DNA of 64,000 nt, taken from assembly GCF_023065955.2 (NCBI RefSeq), contig NW_026622786.1, forward strand, positions 43,386,938 to 43,450,937, written 5' to 3'. The notes beneath the pieces are model-generated. The model saw nothing but the letters and a program-made list of their open reading frames with translations, was not told the origin of the DNA and ran no database searches. A program made the translations under genes and the position numbers. The DNA comes from Ursus arctos. Taxonomy: Eukaryota > Chordata > Mammalia > Carnivora > Ursidae. Below are positions 45,535-56,461 of this stretch, in pieces (position 1 is the stretch's first letter; every line of letters starts with the position of its first letter).

Positions 45535-45724
45535 TTTTTTAAGGTTATTTATTTGAGAGTGTGTGCGGTGGGCGGGGGGAGACAGAGAGAGAAAGAGAAT
45601 CTCCAGCAGACTCCCTGATGAGCAGAGAAACCCACACTGGATTCGATCCCATGACCTTGAGATCATGACCTGAGCTGAAATCAAGAGTCAGATGCTTAAC
45701 CAACTGAGCCACCCAGGCGCCCCG
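45535..45724 (-). mobile_element. CAN SINE
   Basis: Antisense: AAGGTTATTTATTTGAGAG, 'AGAATCTCCAGCAGACTCC', GATTCGATCCCATGACCTTG, 'CTGAGCCACCCAGGCGCCCC'. Duplication AGCAACAGGAATTT (45521-45534 and 45725-45738). Confidence 0.97.
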
Positions 45725-45739
45725 AGCAACAGGAATTTC

Positions 45740-48070
45740 AGAAGGAAACTTGCAACAGGAGAGGAAGAAAAGGATAACAAATGAAAAGCAGCCCAGGAAA
45801 GGAAGAGCAAGCCAGGGCCTCTGTGGGGTGACCAAAAAACATTTCTTTGGAAAGAAAAGACAACTCCTGAACTTTAATCATCTAGTGATATTACAATTCA
45901 AAGCATTTTGCTCCATGAAAATGTATTTTCTCCCTCCCCACAACACACACCCATAATTTCCCCGCAGAAATTAGCTCTGGTGACCAGGTTTTATGCTCTG
46001 TCCTCTAATTCCACCTCTCTGGAGCTTACCCTAGTGAGCTAACTGCAGACACTAAAGAAACGTAGGTTGGCTCCTAGACAAGTACACTTTACCTTTCTGA
46101 CCCTGCAATCTGGAAAATAGTAACCTAGTGCTTCTCATGCTAACAGTGAGCACTGAAAAAAGAAATATACATTGTGTATTTGACACATAGTGAGTGTTTC
46201 CAAATGTCTATTCCCCTCCCTGCTCCTATCCTCTGTCTATTCATCCTACATCATGAGACCACCACTCTGTAACTCTGTAACTCAGTGTAGCAGAGGTGGG
46301 AACACACATAGGCACACACTCAGACTCAAAACACCTCACATTTTACCAAATGCAATAGTACTGGAGTCCAACATCTCCAAAGAATAATACACTTGGTAGA
46401 ACATTCTGCGAGTTTCTAACTACAAAGGCCCGTGCTGGTAGCACCTTGAAATACCACCTTTGGATCTCTTTAGTTTGAAAATCTTCAAGAAGCTCCAGAA
46501 GCTGTTTGATACCAAAGAACATACCTATTTTCATAGCTTTAAACTATAATTGCTAAGGCTCTCCACTGGGGGAAAAAAAAGTCTCAAAAAGAAAGAAAAC
46601 ATCTCAATAAAGGCTTCTGGAGGAAAAAATCTCACACTGGTTTGCAAAATTCTTAACAGAGCTCTTTCTTCTCACTATGGAGTGGGGAAGCTGCCAGGTA
46701 GGGCAGATTTACAATAGGAGGAGCAAGGAAAAAGAATCACAGCGCTCCATAACCTGATCAGGTTTTGACAAGTTGAACATCTTCCCTTCCTCATCACAAA
46801 TTACGAAATTTTGACTTATTTTACCTTCTAACAGGTGAACCAAATCTATAAAATAAATAGAATCTTCCCAGGACATTTCACTTGCTTAGAGTAATAGGCA
46901 AGTGCGTTAAGTTCCCATAAATTAGATGCCTAAATACACCAACTAACAACATGCTACCACATACCCGTCACTCTGCTTCCCTTAAATGGGTTGAACTTGA
47001 CCTTCAAAGACCTTGAAATACAAAAAAAACCCAAAAAAACAAAAAAAACTTATTCTTTTCTGACATTTATGAGTGTCTTTTCTGCTTGACTGCCTTTTAC
47101 CGCCTGGAAATAATAGTGAAAGCATTGTAGACGAACCCAGCTATAAACACTGACAAATAACAGGAAACGTAGACAGTTTTATTCCGGGCAGGTTAGAGCT
47201 AATCTAATCAAATCTAATTCCCTCTCTTTCTGTAAGCCTACCACTATGTTCAATTTATTTTTTGATTAGAAGTGCAGTATGATGGTCCTCGTTGGGCTGC
47301 AGTTAGACGATACTGAGGTTTACACAAACAAGTCTGATGAAAGAACAGATTTTAAGATGGTTTTTTTAGAACACAGTCTCTTATGAAAGGTAAATTCTAA
47401 GGAGATTTTTAAGGAAAACTTTTACTCAGTGCTTTTTGACTCTAAAAATTTATGGATTGGCTCTATTCTAACCAATAATAAAATACACCTAAGAGGAAAG
47501 TGTTCTTTGGTTCTGGGTTTCAGAGATTTAAGAAAAAAAGCTCTTTGGAAATACTGACTAACAGTAGTAAAGACATTACATTACATTATGTATATTTAAA
47601 TACTGAATAATGGGAACAGTGAGACTTGTATTTAAAGAATAGTTAGCAATTCGGCCAGCAAGGTACAAAGAGCTATTTTCTTTCCATTGAACAAAGCTAT
47701 AATCCCTCATCAAAAATGGAGCTCCCTTAGGGAACACAAAGCAAGGAGCCACGGCCCCCTGATGGTTGTGCATAAATGACCAGTTTGCCTTTATGTGAAA
47801 AGTTTTCACTGACCAGAAAATTGTTCTGTTTCTCCAACTCCTTTAATTATGGTATAAACCCTATTATGGTACACCCTCCTACCTATACACACACACATGC
47901 TTACTTCTCTCTGTAGTGGACCAGTTCTTAGGTAATGCCACCATCACGTTTTAATGTTTTATATTTGGAAACAGAGTTTTACTGATGGTCTCAGAAGAAG
48001 AAAGAGGAAAGACCATCATTGTGCTTTATCTTCAAATTAACATTAGTATATGATATGACCTTCGTATAAA
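45740..48070. other. No gene seen
   Basis: Intron with A-rich runs at 47021-47049. No named repeat recognised. Short ORFs are scattered and unrecognised. Confidence 0.5.
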
Positions 48071-48082
48071 CACTAGGAAACC

Positions 48083-48168
48083 CGATAACGATGTTGTACA
48101 CCTGAAACTAATGTAACATTGTATGTGATCTCTACTTCAATAAAAAAAGTTAATTAAAAAAAAAAAAG
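48083..48168 (+). mobile_element. Very short L1 3' end with poly-A
   Basis: GATGTTGTACACCTGAAACT, 'AATGTAACATTGTATGTGA', TCAATAAAAAAAGTTAATT plus A-tail: the last ~85 bp of an L1. Duplication-like flanks ACTAGGAAACC (48072-48082) and ACTCAGAAACC (48169-48179). Confidence 0.82.
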
Positions 48169-48282
48169 ACTCAGAAACCTTCCACAATATGTTGGGACTT
48201 CAACAAGACATTTAATGTTTCTGTATCAAACTTGAGAATGAGGTGAAGAGGGGCAGCTCTTAGTGGTTTGTTACAGAATGAA

Positions 48283-49005
48283 ACATACTCTTACCACATG
48301 ACCTAGCAGTCACACTCCTTGGTATTTACCCTAAAGATCTGAGAACTTATGTCCACAGAAAAGCTGCACACAGATATTTATAGCAGCTATATTCATAACT
48401 GCCAAAACTTGTAAGCAACCAAGACGCCCTTCAATTGGTGAATGGATAAATGAACTGTGGTACATCCAGACCATGGGATATTCAGCACTGAACGGAAATG
48501 AGCCATCAAGCTTTCAGAAGACATGGAGGAAACGTAAATATTGCTAAGTGAAAGCAGCCAGTCTGAAAAGGCTACTTACTATACAATTCCAACTCCATGA
48601 CATTCTGAAAAAGGAAAAACAATGAAGACAGTAAAAAGTTCAGCAGCTGCCAGGAGCTAGGGGAACAAGAGGATGAATAGGTGAAGAACAGAAGATTTTT
48701 CGGGCAGTGAAACTACTCCATATGTTACTATAATGGTGGATACGTGTCATTATAAATTTGTCCAAACCCATAGAATGTACAACACCGAGTGAAGCCTAAT
48801 GTAAACCTTGGACTCTGCGTGATAATGATGTGTCAATGTAGGTTCATCATTTGTAACAAATGTACCATTTGGGTGAGAGATGTCCATAGTGGAGGAGGCT
48901 GTGCATGTGTGAGGCCAGAGTGTACGGAACATCCCTGTACATTCAGCTCAATTTTGCTATGAACTTAAAACTGCTCTAAAAAAATTGTCTGTTTAAAAAA
49001 AAAGT
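48283..49005 (+). mobile_element. L1M 3' region with A-tail
   Basis: CACATGACCTAGCAGTCACA, 'TTTATAGCAGCTATATTCAT', 'TTCAATTGGTGAATGGATAA', AACTGTGGTACATCCAGACC, AGTGAAAGCAGCCAGTCTG and an AAAAAAAAAG tail near 48995. Confidence 0.9.
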
Positions 49006-49054
49006 TGTCATAAAGAAAAAAGGACAACTCCCTTCAGTATCATTTGGGCTTGGT

Positions 49055-49152
49055 TCTAGTCTGGGTGTTTCTACTAACCAGCTGCGTAGCTCCGGGCTCT
49101 TTTGGATTGATTTGGTTTCCTTATACTCAGAGTCGGTAGAGAGTATGAATAG
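49055..49152 (+). mobile_element. MIR fragment
   Basis: GGTTCTAGTCTGGGTGTTTC, 'TAACCAGCTGCGTAGCTCCG' resemble the MIR core. Confidence 0.5.
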
Positions 49153-49154
49153 AT

Positions 49155-50000
49155 TTAACATTTTCTAAAGTCATTTTCAGCACCATGTGGAAATTTGTGT
49201 AAGCCTAATGATTACACAAGAGGGCTAAACGATAGCTCACTGTCACCCCCGGGGAGAAGAGGGCCTTCCTGGCATGCATCAAAGCATCCACAGTTTTCTG
49301 TTACCAGCTTTGTTGGTCAACGCAGCAAAGATATAACATTGTGGCAACAACGCTACTGACAAAATTAGCCAATGAAAAACTCTCAAGAAGGTAGAAAAAT
49401 GGGTAAAGCCAGGATGATTCAACTTTACAATGATAAATGGGACAGGTTACAAATTCAGCTAAAAAAAAAAAAGCCTTTACTCCAATAAAAGATGGGTGGG
49501 AACGTTTCCTTGATATTACTTAAAGACAAAAGGACCTGAGGTTTTCGTTGACCAGGAAGTTAAAAATGATTGGCACAGCTGTTAAAGAAAATAATTAATT
49601 GAGGGAACTAGAGATTAATCTAGAGCACAGAAAACTGAAGGAGTGATTGAGAATCAAAATACTCACATGGAAGAAGGAGTTGGTATATTGTTTTTTGGGC
49701 AAAAGACAGAACTAAATCTGCCAAGTAGAAGCTCAGAAAGGTGGATTTTGACTTCATATAAATAATCATTAACTTCTGTTTCATATATCAGAAAGTTTTT
49801 CAAGGGTATTTAATATGTCACAGGCATAATCAAGATGCAGAACTACAGAGACAGGCACAGCCTCATGCTCAAGGGGCTCATAGTCCATGAATAGGCAGGC
49901 TTTGAGAGGAAGTGAACATTCCAAAGGAAGAAGGCATGCAAGGGCTTACTGATGATTTTTAAAGGGGCACCTTTACTGAGTCTGAGGGATTTACCAAGTT
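49155..50000. other. No gene seen
   Basis: Unique-looking intron. A short L2-like piece may sit at 49860-49890 (GCTCAAGGGGCTCATAGTC). Confidence 0.5.
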
Positions 50001-50053
50001 AAACCTCTTTTTCTTAAGTGTCCATCAATGGATGAATGGATAAAAGAGATGGG

Positions 50054-50095
50054 GTATATATATATACGTACACACACACACACACACGTATATTA
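50054..50095 (+). repeat. (TA)n-CGTA-(CA)n-CGTA compound microsatellite
   Basis: TATATATATACGTA followed by about nine CA units and CGTATATT, inside the L1. Confidence 0.93.
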
Positions 50096-50437
50096 TTCAG
50101 CCATGAGAAAGAAGGAAATCCTGCCATTTGCAACAACACAGATGAATCTAAAGGACATCATGCTAAGTAAAATAAGCCAGACAGAGAAAGACAAATGCTG
50201 TATGATTTCATTTTTATGTGGAACCTAAAAAAGAAAAATGAAGTCAAACTCAGAAACAGAGAGTCAAATGGTGGTTATCGGAGGCTAGGGGTGGGTGAAA
50301 TGGGGAGATGCTGGTCAAACGATACAAGCCATCAGTTACAGGATGAGTAAGTTTTGGGAATCTAACATACAGCATAGTGACTATTTAATAATACTGTATT
50401 TTATACTTGAAATTTGCTAAGAGAATAGATCTTAAAC

Positions 50438-50464
50438 GTACACACACACACACACACACACACT
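50438..50464 (+). repeat. (CA)n microsatellite
   Basis: GTA then about twelve CA units and CTCACGC, inside the L1 3' end. Confidence 0.94.
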
Positions 50465-50619
50465 CACGCAGTGGTAACCACGTGAGGTGATGGAGGTGTT
50501 AATGAACCTGATTGTGGTAATCATCTCACCCTGTATTTATGTATTAAATCATCACACTGTACAGTTTAAATGTATACACTTTATCAATTACTCAATAAAG
50601 CCATGTGGAGAACAACAAT

Positions 50620-51715
50620 TTTTTTTTTCCAACTTGAATTCCGAGCTACTGGTCCAAGGGGTGGCAGGGCATTTTCTTTAAAAATTGTTTTATATGAGCT
50701 CATCTTCACGGTACTCACCCCGAGTGTCAGGACTTCAGTCATATGGAGTACTCAGATGAAAAGAGGAGGACTCACAGTTACCAATTCATTCATTCTTTCA
50801 ACAAATACTTCATAAAGGTGGCTTCAGATCTACCCTGGTAATGTCAAAAGCTCACTAATTTTTCATGAGCATTCCTCAGGACCCAGGTCTCTCAGCACAT
50901 AATCTCCTACTATACCAAAGTCAACATTTCTAACAAAATACTTTTAAACTGGGATCAAGAATACTTTAACTTCCCATGAGATGAGGCACCAACAACTGCT
51001 CATTTTCAATGTTGCTGTCAGAATATTAAGTTCCCGAGAAGGTTCACTACTCATTACTGGTTCCGGCAATGTTTTATGACAGGCTACAATGAATACAAAT
51101 CCCAAGAATTATCTCGGGGGCTTCTCAAAATAGTACTGTAAGATTTCCTCAGTGAGGCTGCTAAGTCGTGTGGCTATAAATCTCCCCCAATAACACTGCT
51201 TATTCAATTTAAGGCTGCAAGCCTAGAGAGATTAATGAGATAAGTTGTCCACTAGTCAAGGGAAGAACACAAGATCTATCCTATCTTATTTCATCTTCTG
51301 GTTTAATCATTATAAGTGTTATATAATGTGACATTCACACATTATTGAAGACATTCAAGGAACAAATTGCATATCACTAATCAGTGGATCATTTCTCATT
51401 TTCATTTCTTGCAGGCTCTAAAATTAATGATACCCTCCCTTTTCTATTAAATTTCCCTTTTTAAGTTATATTAAATAAGAAACTGAACATGGGAACAATA
51501 AGCATTTCTTTTCTGTTTTGTTTTGTTTTTTTGTTCTTTTGCAATTTCGGTGCTTTTCCCCAAGCTAATGAACCCCAGCAGTGTTAGAAAAAGGCTTAAG
51601 AGCAGCAACCTATTTTGTTTCGGTTCGTTACATCTCTGACAAGCAACTTGCTCCTTCAGGATCCAAAATGCTCTTTTCCCACTTGATTCTTTCATGTGTG
51701 TTATTCTCCTCTTAA
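50620..51715. other. No gene seen
   Basis: AT-rich intron with T-runs at 51514-51540. No named repeat recognised. Confidence 0.55.
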
Positions 51716-51719
51716 CTTA

Positions 51720-51998
51720 GTGGTTGCAACACACTTGGATGCTATTTCCAGTCTGCTAATTGGGTCCAGGGGAGTGTCTGGATGGACTGGGGCAGCAAGG
51801 CCATGACGAACTTGCTGGGCTCCCTGCTCTCTCCCAGGATCTGCTCTGGCTGGAATCCCGTCTGTCAGGGCTGCCGGAGCGCCCCCTGGTCTGGGACAGC
51901 TGATGGATGTGGGCAGTCTGGTCCCTGGCATCACAGCCTTGATCAGCTGGGGAAGAAGGGGCTGGTCCAACCATCCTGATCTGCAGCCCCAACAATGT
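51720..51998. other. GC-rich block of unknown origin
   Basis: Roughly 280 bp much richer in G+C than its AT-rich flanks (GCCGGAGCGCCCCCTGGTC near 51873). Two minus-strand ORFs of 89 and 79 codons overlap here; neither matches a family I know. It could be a retrocopy fragment or an unrecognised repeat. No A-tail or duplication was seen. Confidence 0.4.
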
Positions 51999-51999
51999 A

Positions 52000-52590
52000 C
52001 TGGGGATTTTAATTAAAAAACCCTTTCAATATGCCATTGTGAAACAGTGAAGAAGCCTCATCAGAAAGCAGCTCAGGGTTCTCCGAAACTTAAGCTTTTC
52101 ATAGGCCCCAGGAACCCTTTTTATTTTAATGTATGATGGCCAATTAGAATATCCATCTCTTCCTGTGCTGCTCAAAACAAGCCAGTGTCCATAGGTTACT
52201 GTCCCCGCCCTCCTTAGTACCTTCTCCCTTCACAATTTAAGTGTTACTTCATCCTGACATATCTCAGTCGGAGCTTTCAAATTTCAGCCGTGGATGGAGA
52301 AATCTGTGCCTCTTTTGGCATGATGACTTGGTAATCAGGTCAGGCTGGCCATTCTATACAATCTCCTCCACCCCCATTTTATTCCCACAGAGCTGTCCAC
52401 CTGCAGGAAACATGACGTAGTTGATCGATCAGCACAAGTGAGTAAAGAAGCAGCAACGTTTGGGGAAGCCCCCAGTGCTACCACTAGCAAAGAGGTCACC
52501 CACTGCACATGCTCCAGTCTGGGGGAATGTGAGGCAGCTGTGGAATGGAAGGGGAAGAAAACTCATCACACTTGAATTTGGAACAAAAAT
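52000..52590. other. No gene seen
   Basis: Intron without a recognised repeat. Confidence 0.55.
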
Positions 52591-52594
52591 ACCT

Positions 52595-52763
52595 AGGGCC
52601 ACCTGCGTGGCTCAGTTGGTTAAGTGTCTGCCTTCGGCTCAGATCGAGTCCTGCATCGGGCTCCTTGCTCAGCAGAGAGCCTGCTTCTCCCTCTGCCTTC
52701 CACTCTCCCTGCTTGGGCATGCTCTCTCTGACAAATAAATAAATAAAATCCTTAAGAAAAAAG
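52595..52763 (+). mobile_element. CAN SINE with internal deletion
   Basis: AGGGCCACCTGCGTGGCTCA, CTGCCTTCGGCTCAGATCGA lacks the 'GGTCATGATC...GGGATC' segment. Ends TGACAAATAAATAAATAAAA. Confidence 0.94.
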
Positions 52764-52767
52764 AAAA

Positions 52768-52858
52768 GACCTGGGTTCTGGTCCTAGACCTGCTACTTAC
52801 TGACTGTGTCACTTCTCTGGGCCTCAGTTTCCTATGCTATAAGATTATATCAGCTTAA
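52768..52858 (+). mobile_element. MIR fragment
   Basis: CTGGGTTCTGGTCCTAGACC, 'GCTACTTACTGACTGTGTCA', GGGCCTCAGTTTCCTATGC. Confidence 0.85.
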
Positions 52859-52861
52859 AGA

Positions 52862-53530
52862 GCAGCTATAGAAATACACCCAGATACCTAAAGAGGTGGC
52901 ATTCCTAGCTGTGGTAACAGAAAAATATGGAAATAACATAAATATCTACCAGAAGGAGAAATGGATAAGTAAATAATGGTATATTCCTCCCACGGGCACA
53001 CAGCAGTTTAACAGAATGAGATCAGCATGTTTTATTAGGGAATGATCTCCAAGACATGTCACGAGTTACAAAAAAAAAAAGCCGGTGGTAGAAATTATAC
53101 ATAGTATAGGGGCGCCTGGGTGGCACAGTGGTTAAGCGTCTGCCTTCAGCTCAGGGCGTGATCCCGGCGTTATGGGATCGAGCCCCACGTCAGGCTCCTC
53201 CGCTATGAGCCTGCTTCTTCCTCTCCCACTCCCCCTGCTTGTGTTCCCTCTCTCGCTGGCTGTCTCTATCTGTCAAATAAACAAAATCTTTAAAAAAAAA
53301 AAAAAGAAATTATACATAGTATATTATCATTAATGTAAAAAATGCAAAATAATATGTACTTTTAAAAATAGGTTTATCTGTAAATGAAGAGAAAAAAAGT
53401 GTTGCATAAAAACTCATACTTAATAGTGGTTAACCCTGTGGAGGGGAGCAGGGAAAGACACCCAAAGGGAATTTTTATGCTTACATGTAATATGTCAATT
53501 TTCTTATAAAAAATATATTTCTTTCCTAAA
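52862..53530 (+). mobile_element. Old L1M 3' region split by a young SINE
   Basis: Left part: AGAAATGGATAAGTAAATAA, 'GGTATATTCCTCCCACGGGC', TCTCCAAGACATGTCACG. Right part from 53324: 'CTTAATAGTGGTTAACCCTG', 'GGAATTTTTATGCTTACATG'. The parts join in register without 53109-53323. Confidence 0.75.
53109..53304 (+). mobile_element. Young CAN SINE of arctoid type, insertion hallmarks intact
   Basis: GGGCGCCTGGGTGGCACAGT, 'GGCGTGATCCCGGCGTTATG', CCTCCGCTATGAGCCTGC, 'CCCTCTCTCGCTGGCTGTC', AAATAAACAAAATC plus A-tail. Perfect 19-bp duplication AGAAATTATACATAGTATA (53090-53108 and 53305-53323). Confidence 0.98.
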
Positions 53531-53800
53531 TGTGTAATTTAAAGTTATTTTTAAAGGAAGACAGTGCTTGTGAGATAATGTGTGTGAAACTACTCTGAAA
53601 AGAACAAAACCTGGCAGACGTGAGCTGTTATCATTTCCTCTGTCCAGCCCAAGCCACTCATACCCAGACCATTGGCCCCTTGGCCAAAGTGGGAAAAGCA
53701 ACTCATTCCCTCCTCAGCTCTGTGCTCCCACCACCACTAGCTTCAAGAAAAGACCCTTTGGTTAGCTCACTCTGCAAATGACCAAGAAGTGACCTGAGAC

Positions 53801-53828
53801 TGGGCCTTGGTAAATGGGCCTTGGTAAA
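53801..53828 (+). repeat. Exact 14-bp tandem duplication
   Basis: TGGGCCTTGGTAAA twice in tandem, followed by TG. Confidence 0.95.
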
Positions 53829-53968
53829 TGCCTGCTGATTGAATGCTCTGTTGATGAGTAGGCATCAAAGTACTTCTAAGCTTCCTTTTGGATTCCTTCT
53901 ATCAGTGCTTCATTAGGTCTAACTTAGTAGAGTTGATTTAAGTCAGTGTTTCCCGAACACTTCTTTGG

Positions 53969-53993
53969 CACACACACACACACACACACACAC
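53969..53993 (+). repeat. (CA)n microsatellite
   Basis: About twelve CA units after TTTGG. Confidence 0.95.
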
Positions 53994-54084
53994 TTCCCAA
54001 AAGGGCAGTATTTTCCCCAATCACGCCATTCATGAATTTTTGCCCTCTTCACAGTGCTGTCACCCCTGTTGAGAATGCATGATT

Positions 54085-54250
54085 GAAGCTGACAATTCTT
54101 CATTGTGTCCCAGGTACTGCTTAGAGCATCACCCCTGCACCGGATGAGAAATCTGAGGCACAGAGAGGTTAAGCATGTATCTGAGTTGAGTGTCAAGCCG
54201 GGATCCCAACCCAGGCAGTGCGTTCCATATATGTCCATGCTGCCTCCTAG
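54085..54250 (-). mobile_element. MIR
   Basis: Antisense MIR: AGAAATCTGAGGCACAGAGA, 'GGTTAAGCATGTATCTGAG', GGGATCCCAACCCAGGCAG. Confidence 0.88.
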
Positions 54251-54549
54251 AGAAAATGTGCCCCAAAATGCTAGAGAAAAATATCTTGCCGCAGAGAGAG
54301 AGATCAATGGAGTTTATCCTGAATGAAACTGTCACCTTTTCCTGTATTTGTAGCAAATAGAGGCTGAGATTAAAGGTAACACCCCAGAGTGTAAGTAACA
54401 TAAGGTCCTGTAAACATAGGTTTCAAGAACACAAGTGGGAGAAAAAAACAAACCTGTTTTTATCGGAGTTTAAAAACGAGGTGAGAACATAACTGATTCC
54501 ACAGGCCATACACAAAAATCAGATTTTTGCGCTCCCTACCATCATACAC

Positions 54550-54960
54550 TGATGAGCAAAGTACAACATGTTTGTTTTCCTGCTCCCTGCAAGGGAAGCC
54601 GGGTCAGTTGGTATCGTTCTAACCTCATCATCCAAGACTCCAAAAACAGTGCTCTTCCTCCTGGCTCTGGCCATTGCCAGAGGTTTGCTCACATACCTCT
54701 GCACATGGAATGTCCTTCTCTCCAGGCATCCAAGTCCAACGCGTTTTTGAGGGTCTACCTCAAATCCAATCTCCCCCCCATCCTCAGACAAGACCACCTC
54801 CTGCCCTTTCCTTGGAGATGCCCACCCACCAGCCAGATAGGATTTCTCCCTCACTTGAGCTTCCTAGGATTCACTGAGTGCGCCACTCCGCGGAGGCTCT
54901 TTGCGGTATGGGCGGACTTCAAATTTCGGTGTGCCACTCCCTCTGAAAGACCTTGAATCT
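54550..54960 (+). mobile_element. L2 relic
   Basis: L2 3' text: CACATACCTCTGCACATGGA, 'ATGTCCTTCTCTCCAGG', 'GTCTACCTCAAATCCAATC'. The 134-codon ORF on this strand (54552-54956) is a by-product of the CT-rich L2. Confidence 0.68.
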
Positions 54961-54964
54961 TTGG

Positions 54965-55465
54965 TGAGAAGGACTCATTAGGACTTACACTTCTAGGTAT
55001 TTCTCCAGGGCCCAGCAAATGGTAGGTGACGGATGGGTTGGCATGTTTGGGCGACTGGTGTCTGATGTGGTTTGCTGGTCAGAACGTGCCTATTCAAACA
55101 TCTATATAAAGGCCTGGGGCAGGGACGCATTGTTTTGGTCACTCTGAAAGCAAAAGTTGGACCACTAGACTTAAAAAAACATTATTATTGGATATAAGGT
55201 TGGTGAAAAGAAAATTATCCACATTTCAGCTCTGAGCTTCCACAGTAATTTTATACCATCCTTTCCCCCCCGAGCTTCTAGGCAACAGTCATAGCTTAGG
55301 TCCCCAGGCTAGAATGGTAGCAGCTAAACATCCTGGTAAAGAGAAGAGCTTGCCCCATCAGTCGAATAATGGATCAATATTCTCCCAATAGAGAGCTGGA
55401 GATGTCATTTCCTGTGCTACTTCTGCGGAGGGCAGTGGAGGTGGCCAATAAGAGTGTGGCTCCCA
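54965..55465. other. No gene seen
   Basis: Intronic. A short C-run near 55266. No named repeat recognised. Confidence 0.55.
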
Positions 55466-55467
55466 AG

Positions 55468-55655
55468 GCAGGCTGATTGCTAATCTCAGCTCCGCTGCTC
55501 ACAAGCTGTGTGGCCTCAGATAAATCACTTAACGACTCTGTGCTTTTGGTTTCTTCATGCATAAAATGGGGTTACCAAATAACAGTATTCCTACTAAAAG
55601 GTTGTGGTAACAGTTAAATGTGGCACACTTAGAAGACCATCGTGAGCTATGCTGC
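55468..55655 (+). mobile_element. MIR
   Basis: AGCTCCGCTGCTCACAAGC, 'TGTGTGGCCTCAGATAAATC', TTCTTCATGCATAAAATGGG and 'GGTTGTGGTAACAGTTAAAT'. Confidence 0.88.
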
Positions 55656-56006
55656 TGTTTGCAAAAGTGCAATCACTTTTTTATTCTACTATAAAAGGTG
55701 CATATAATCAGGAAAGAGGAAACTAGCAGATGCTGTTTATGTCTGTATAATGTGGAAGAAGAACGAACTCATCCAATGGATAACTTTTAATAATGTTTAA
55801 ACTCTCCGGGCATCATTGTGTACATTTCTCACATGACAGTCATAAAGCAGGCTTGCTTTTATAATGCCTGTGATTTGGGCTCGAGATGATGGAGTCACTC
55901 TTTAATTAACCTGCTGCTACCAGATGATCCTAAATAAACTATTCATCTTCTAAATAGATGAGCTTCTCACACCTACTAAAATGAATCCAAAGTAATTGCT
56001 GTTAGC

Positions 56007-56026
56007 TTGGCGGGGGGCGGGGGGAG
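56007..56026 (+). other. G-rich run, possible G-quadruplex
   Basis: TTGGCGGGGGGCGGGGGGAG: two runs of six G separated by one C. Confidence 0.65.
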
Positions 56027-56417
56027 GCTTCAGCTTAATGTGACCACATAACTCCATTCTTGAGGGGATTTATGCACCATCCCACATCCTGATGCTGTCA
56101 ACAAATGGCAGAAAAATAACCTACAACTGACGAAAACAAACTTATTAAATAACTTCAACTACCCTTAGTCTCTTAACTGAGAAAATTATCTCTATAACAA
56201 TGTTGGACAGAGGCTACGACTGAACTGACAACCAGACACACACTGGGATCATTTGTGCAAAATAAGAAATTACTTCACCTAAAAACACTTTCCACAACCA
56301 AGGACTTGTGAGCATTTTCTCCTCAAGGCTGGCACTGTCTTACAAAGAACCCACTGCCTACTGCTCCTTTCTGGCCCTGAAAGGTGGGAAGGCTGAGCTC
56401 ATTTCTGGTTTAATAAT

Positions 56418-56461
56418 TTCTCTCCCTCTCTCTCTCTTTGCCTCTCTCTCCCACCTCTTTG
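56418..56461 (+). repeat. (CT)n-rich tract
   Basis: TCTCTCCCTCTCTCTCTCTT and further CT steps. Confidence 0.85.

Larger units (their letters stand above)
50003..50615 (+). mobile_element. L1MA-like 3' end
   Basis: 'AAGTGTCCATCAATGGATGA', 'TATTATTCAGCCATGAGAAA', CAACACAGATGAATCTAAAG, 'AAGTAAAATAAGCCAGACAG', TCATTTTTATGTGGAACC and the final TATACACTTTATCAATTAC TCAATAAAG region. Two CA repeats have expanded inside it. Confidence 0.93.

Noticed and set aside
48083..49005. One continuous L1 from 48083 to 49005
   Set aside because: The first part is a complete L1 3' end with its own A-tail and flanking duplication, so it is a separate insertion from the L1M that follows.
54552..54956. 134-codon plus ORF and its opposite-strand 111-codon partner
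   Set aside because: Lies in a CT-rich L2 relic; the reading is a repeat by-product.
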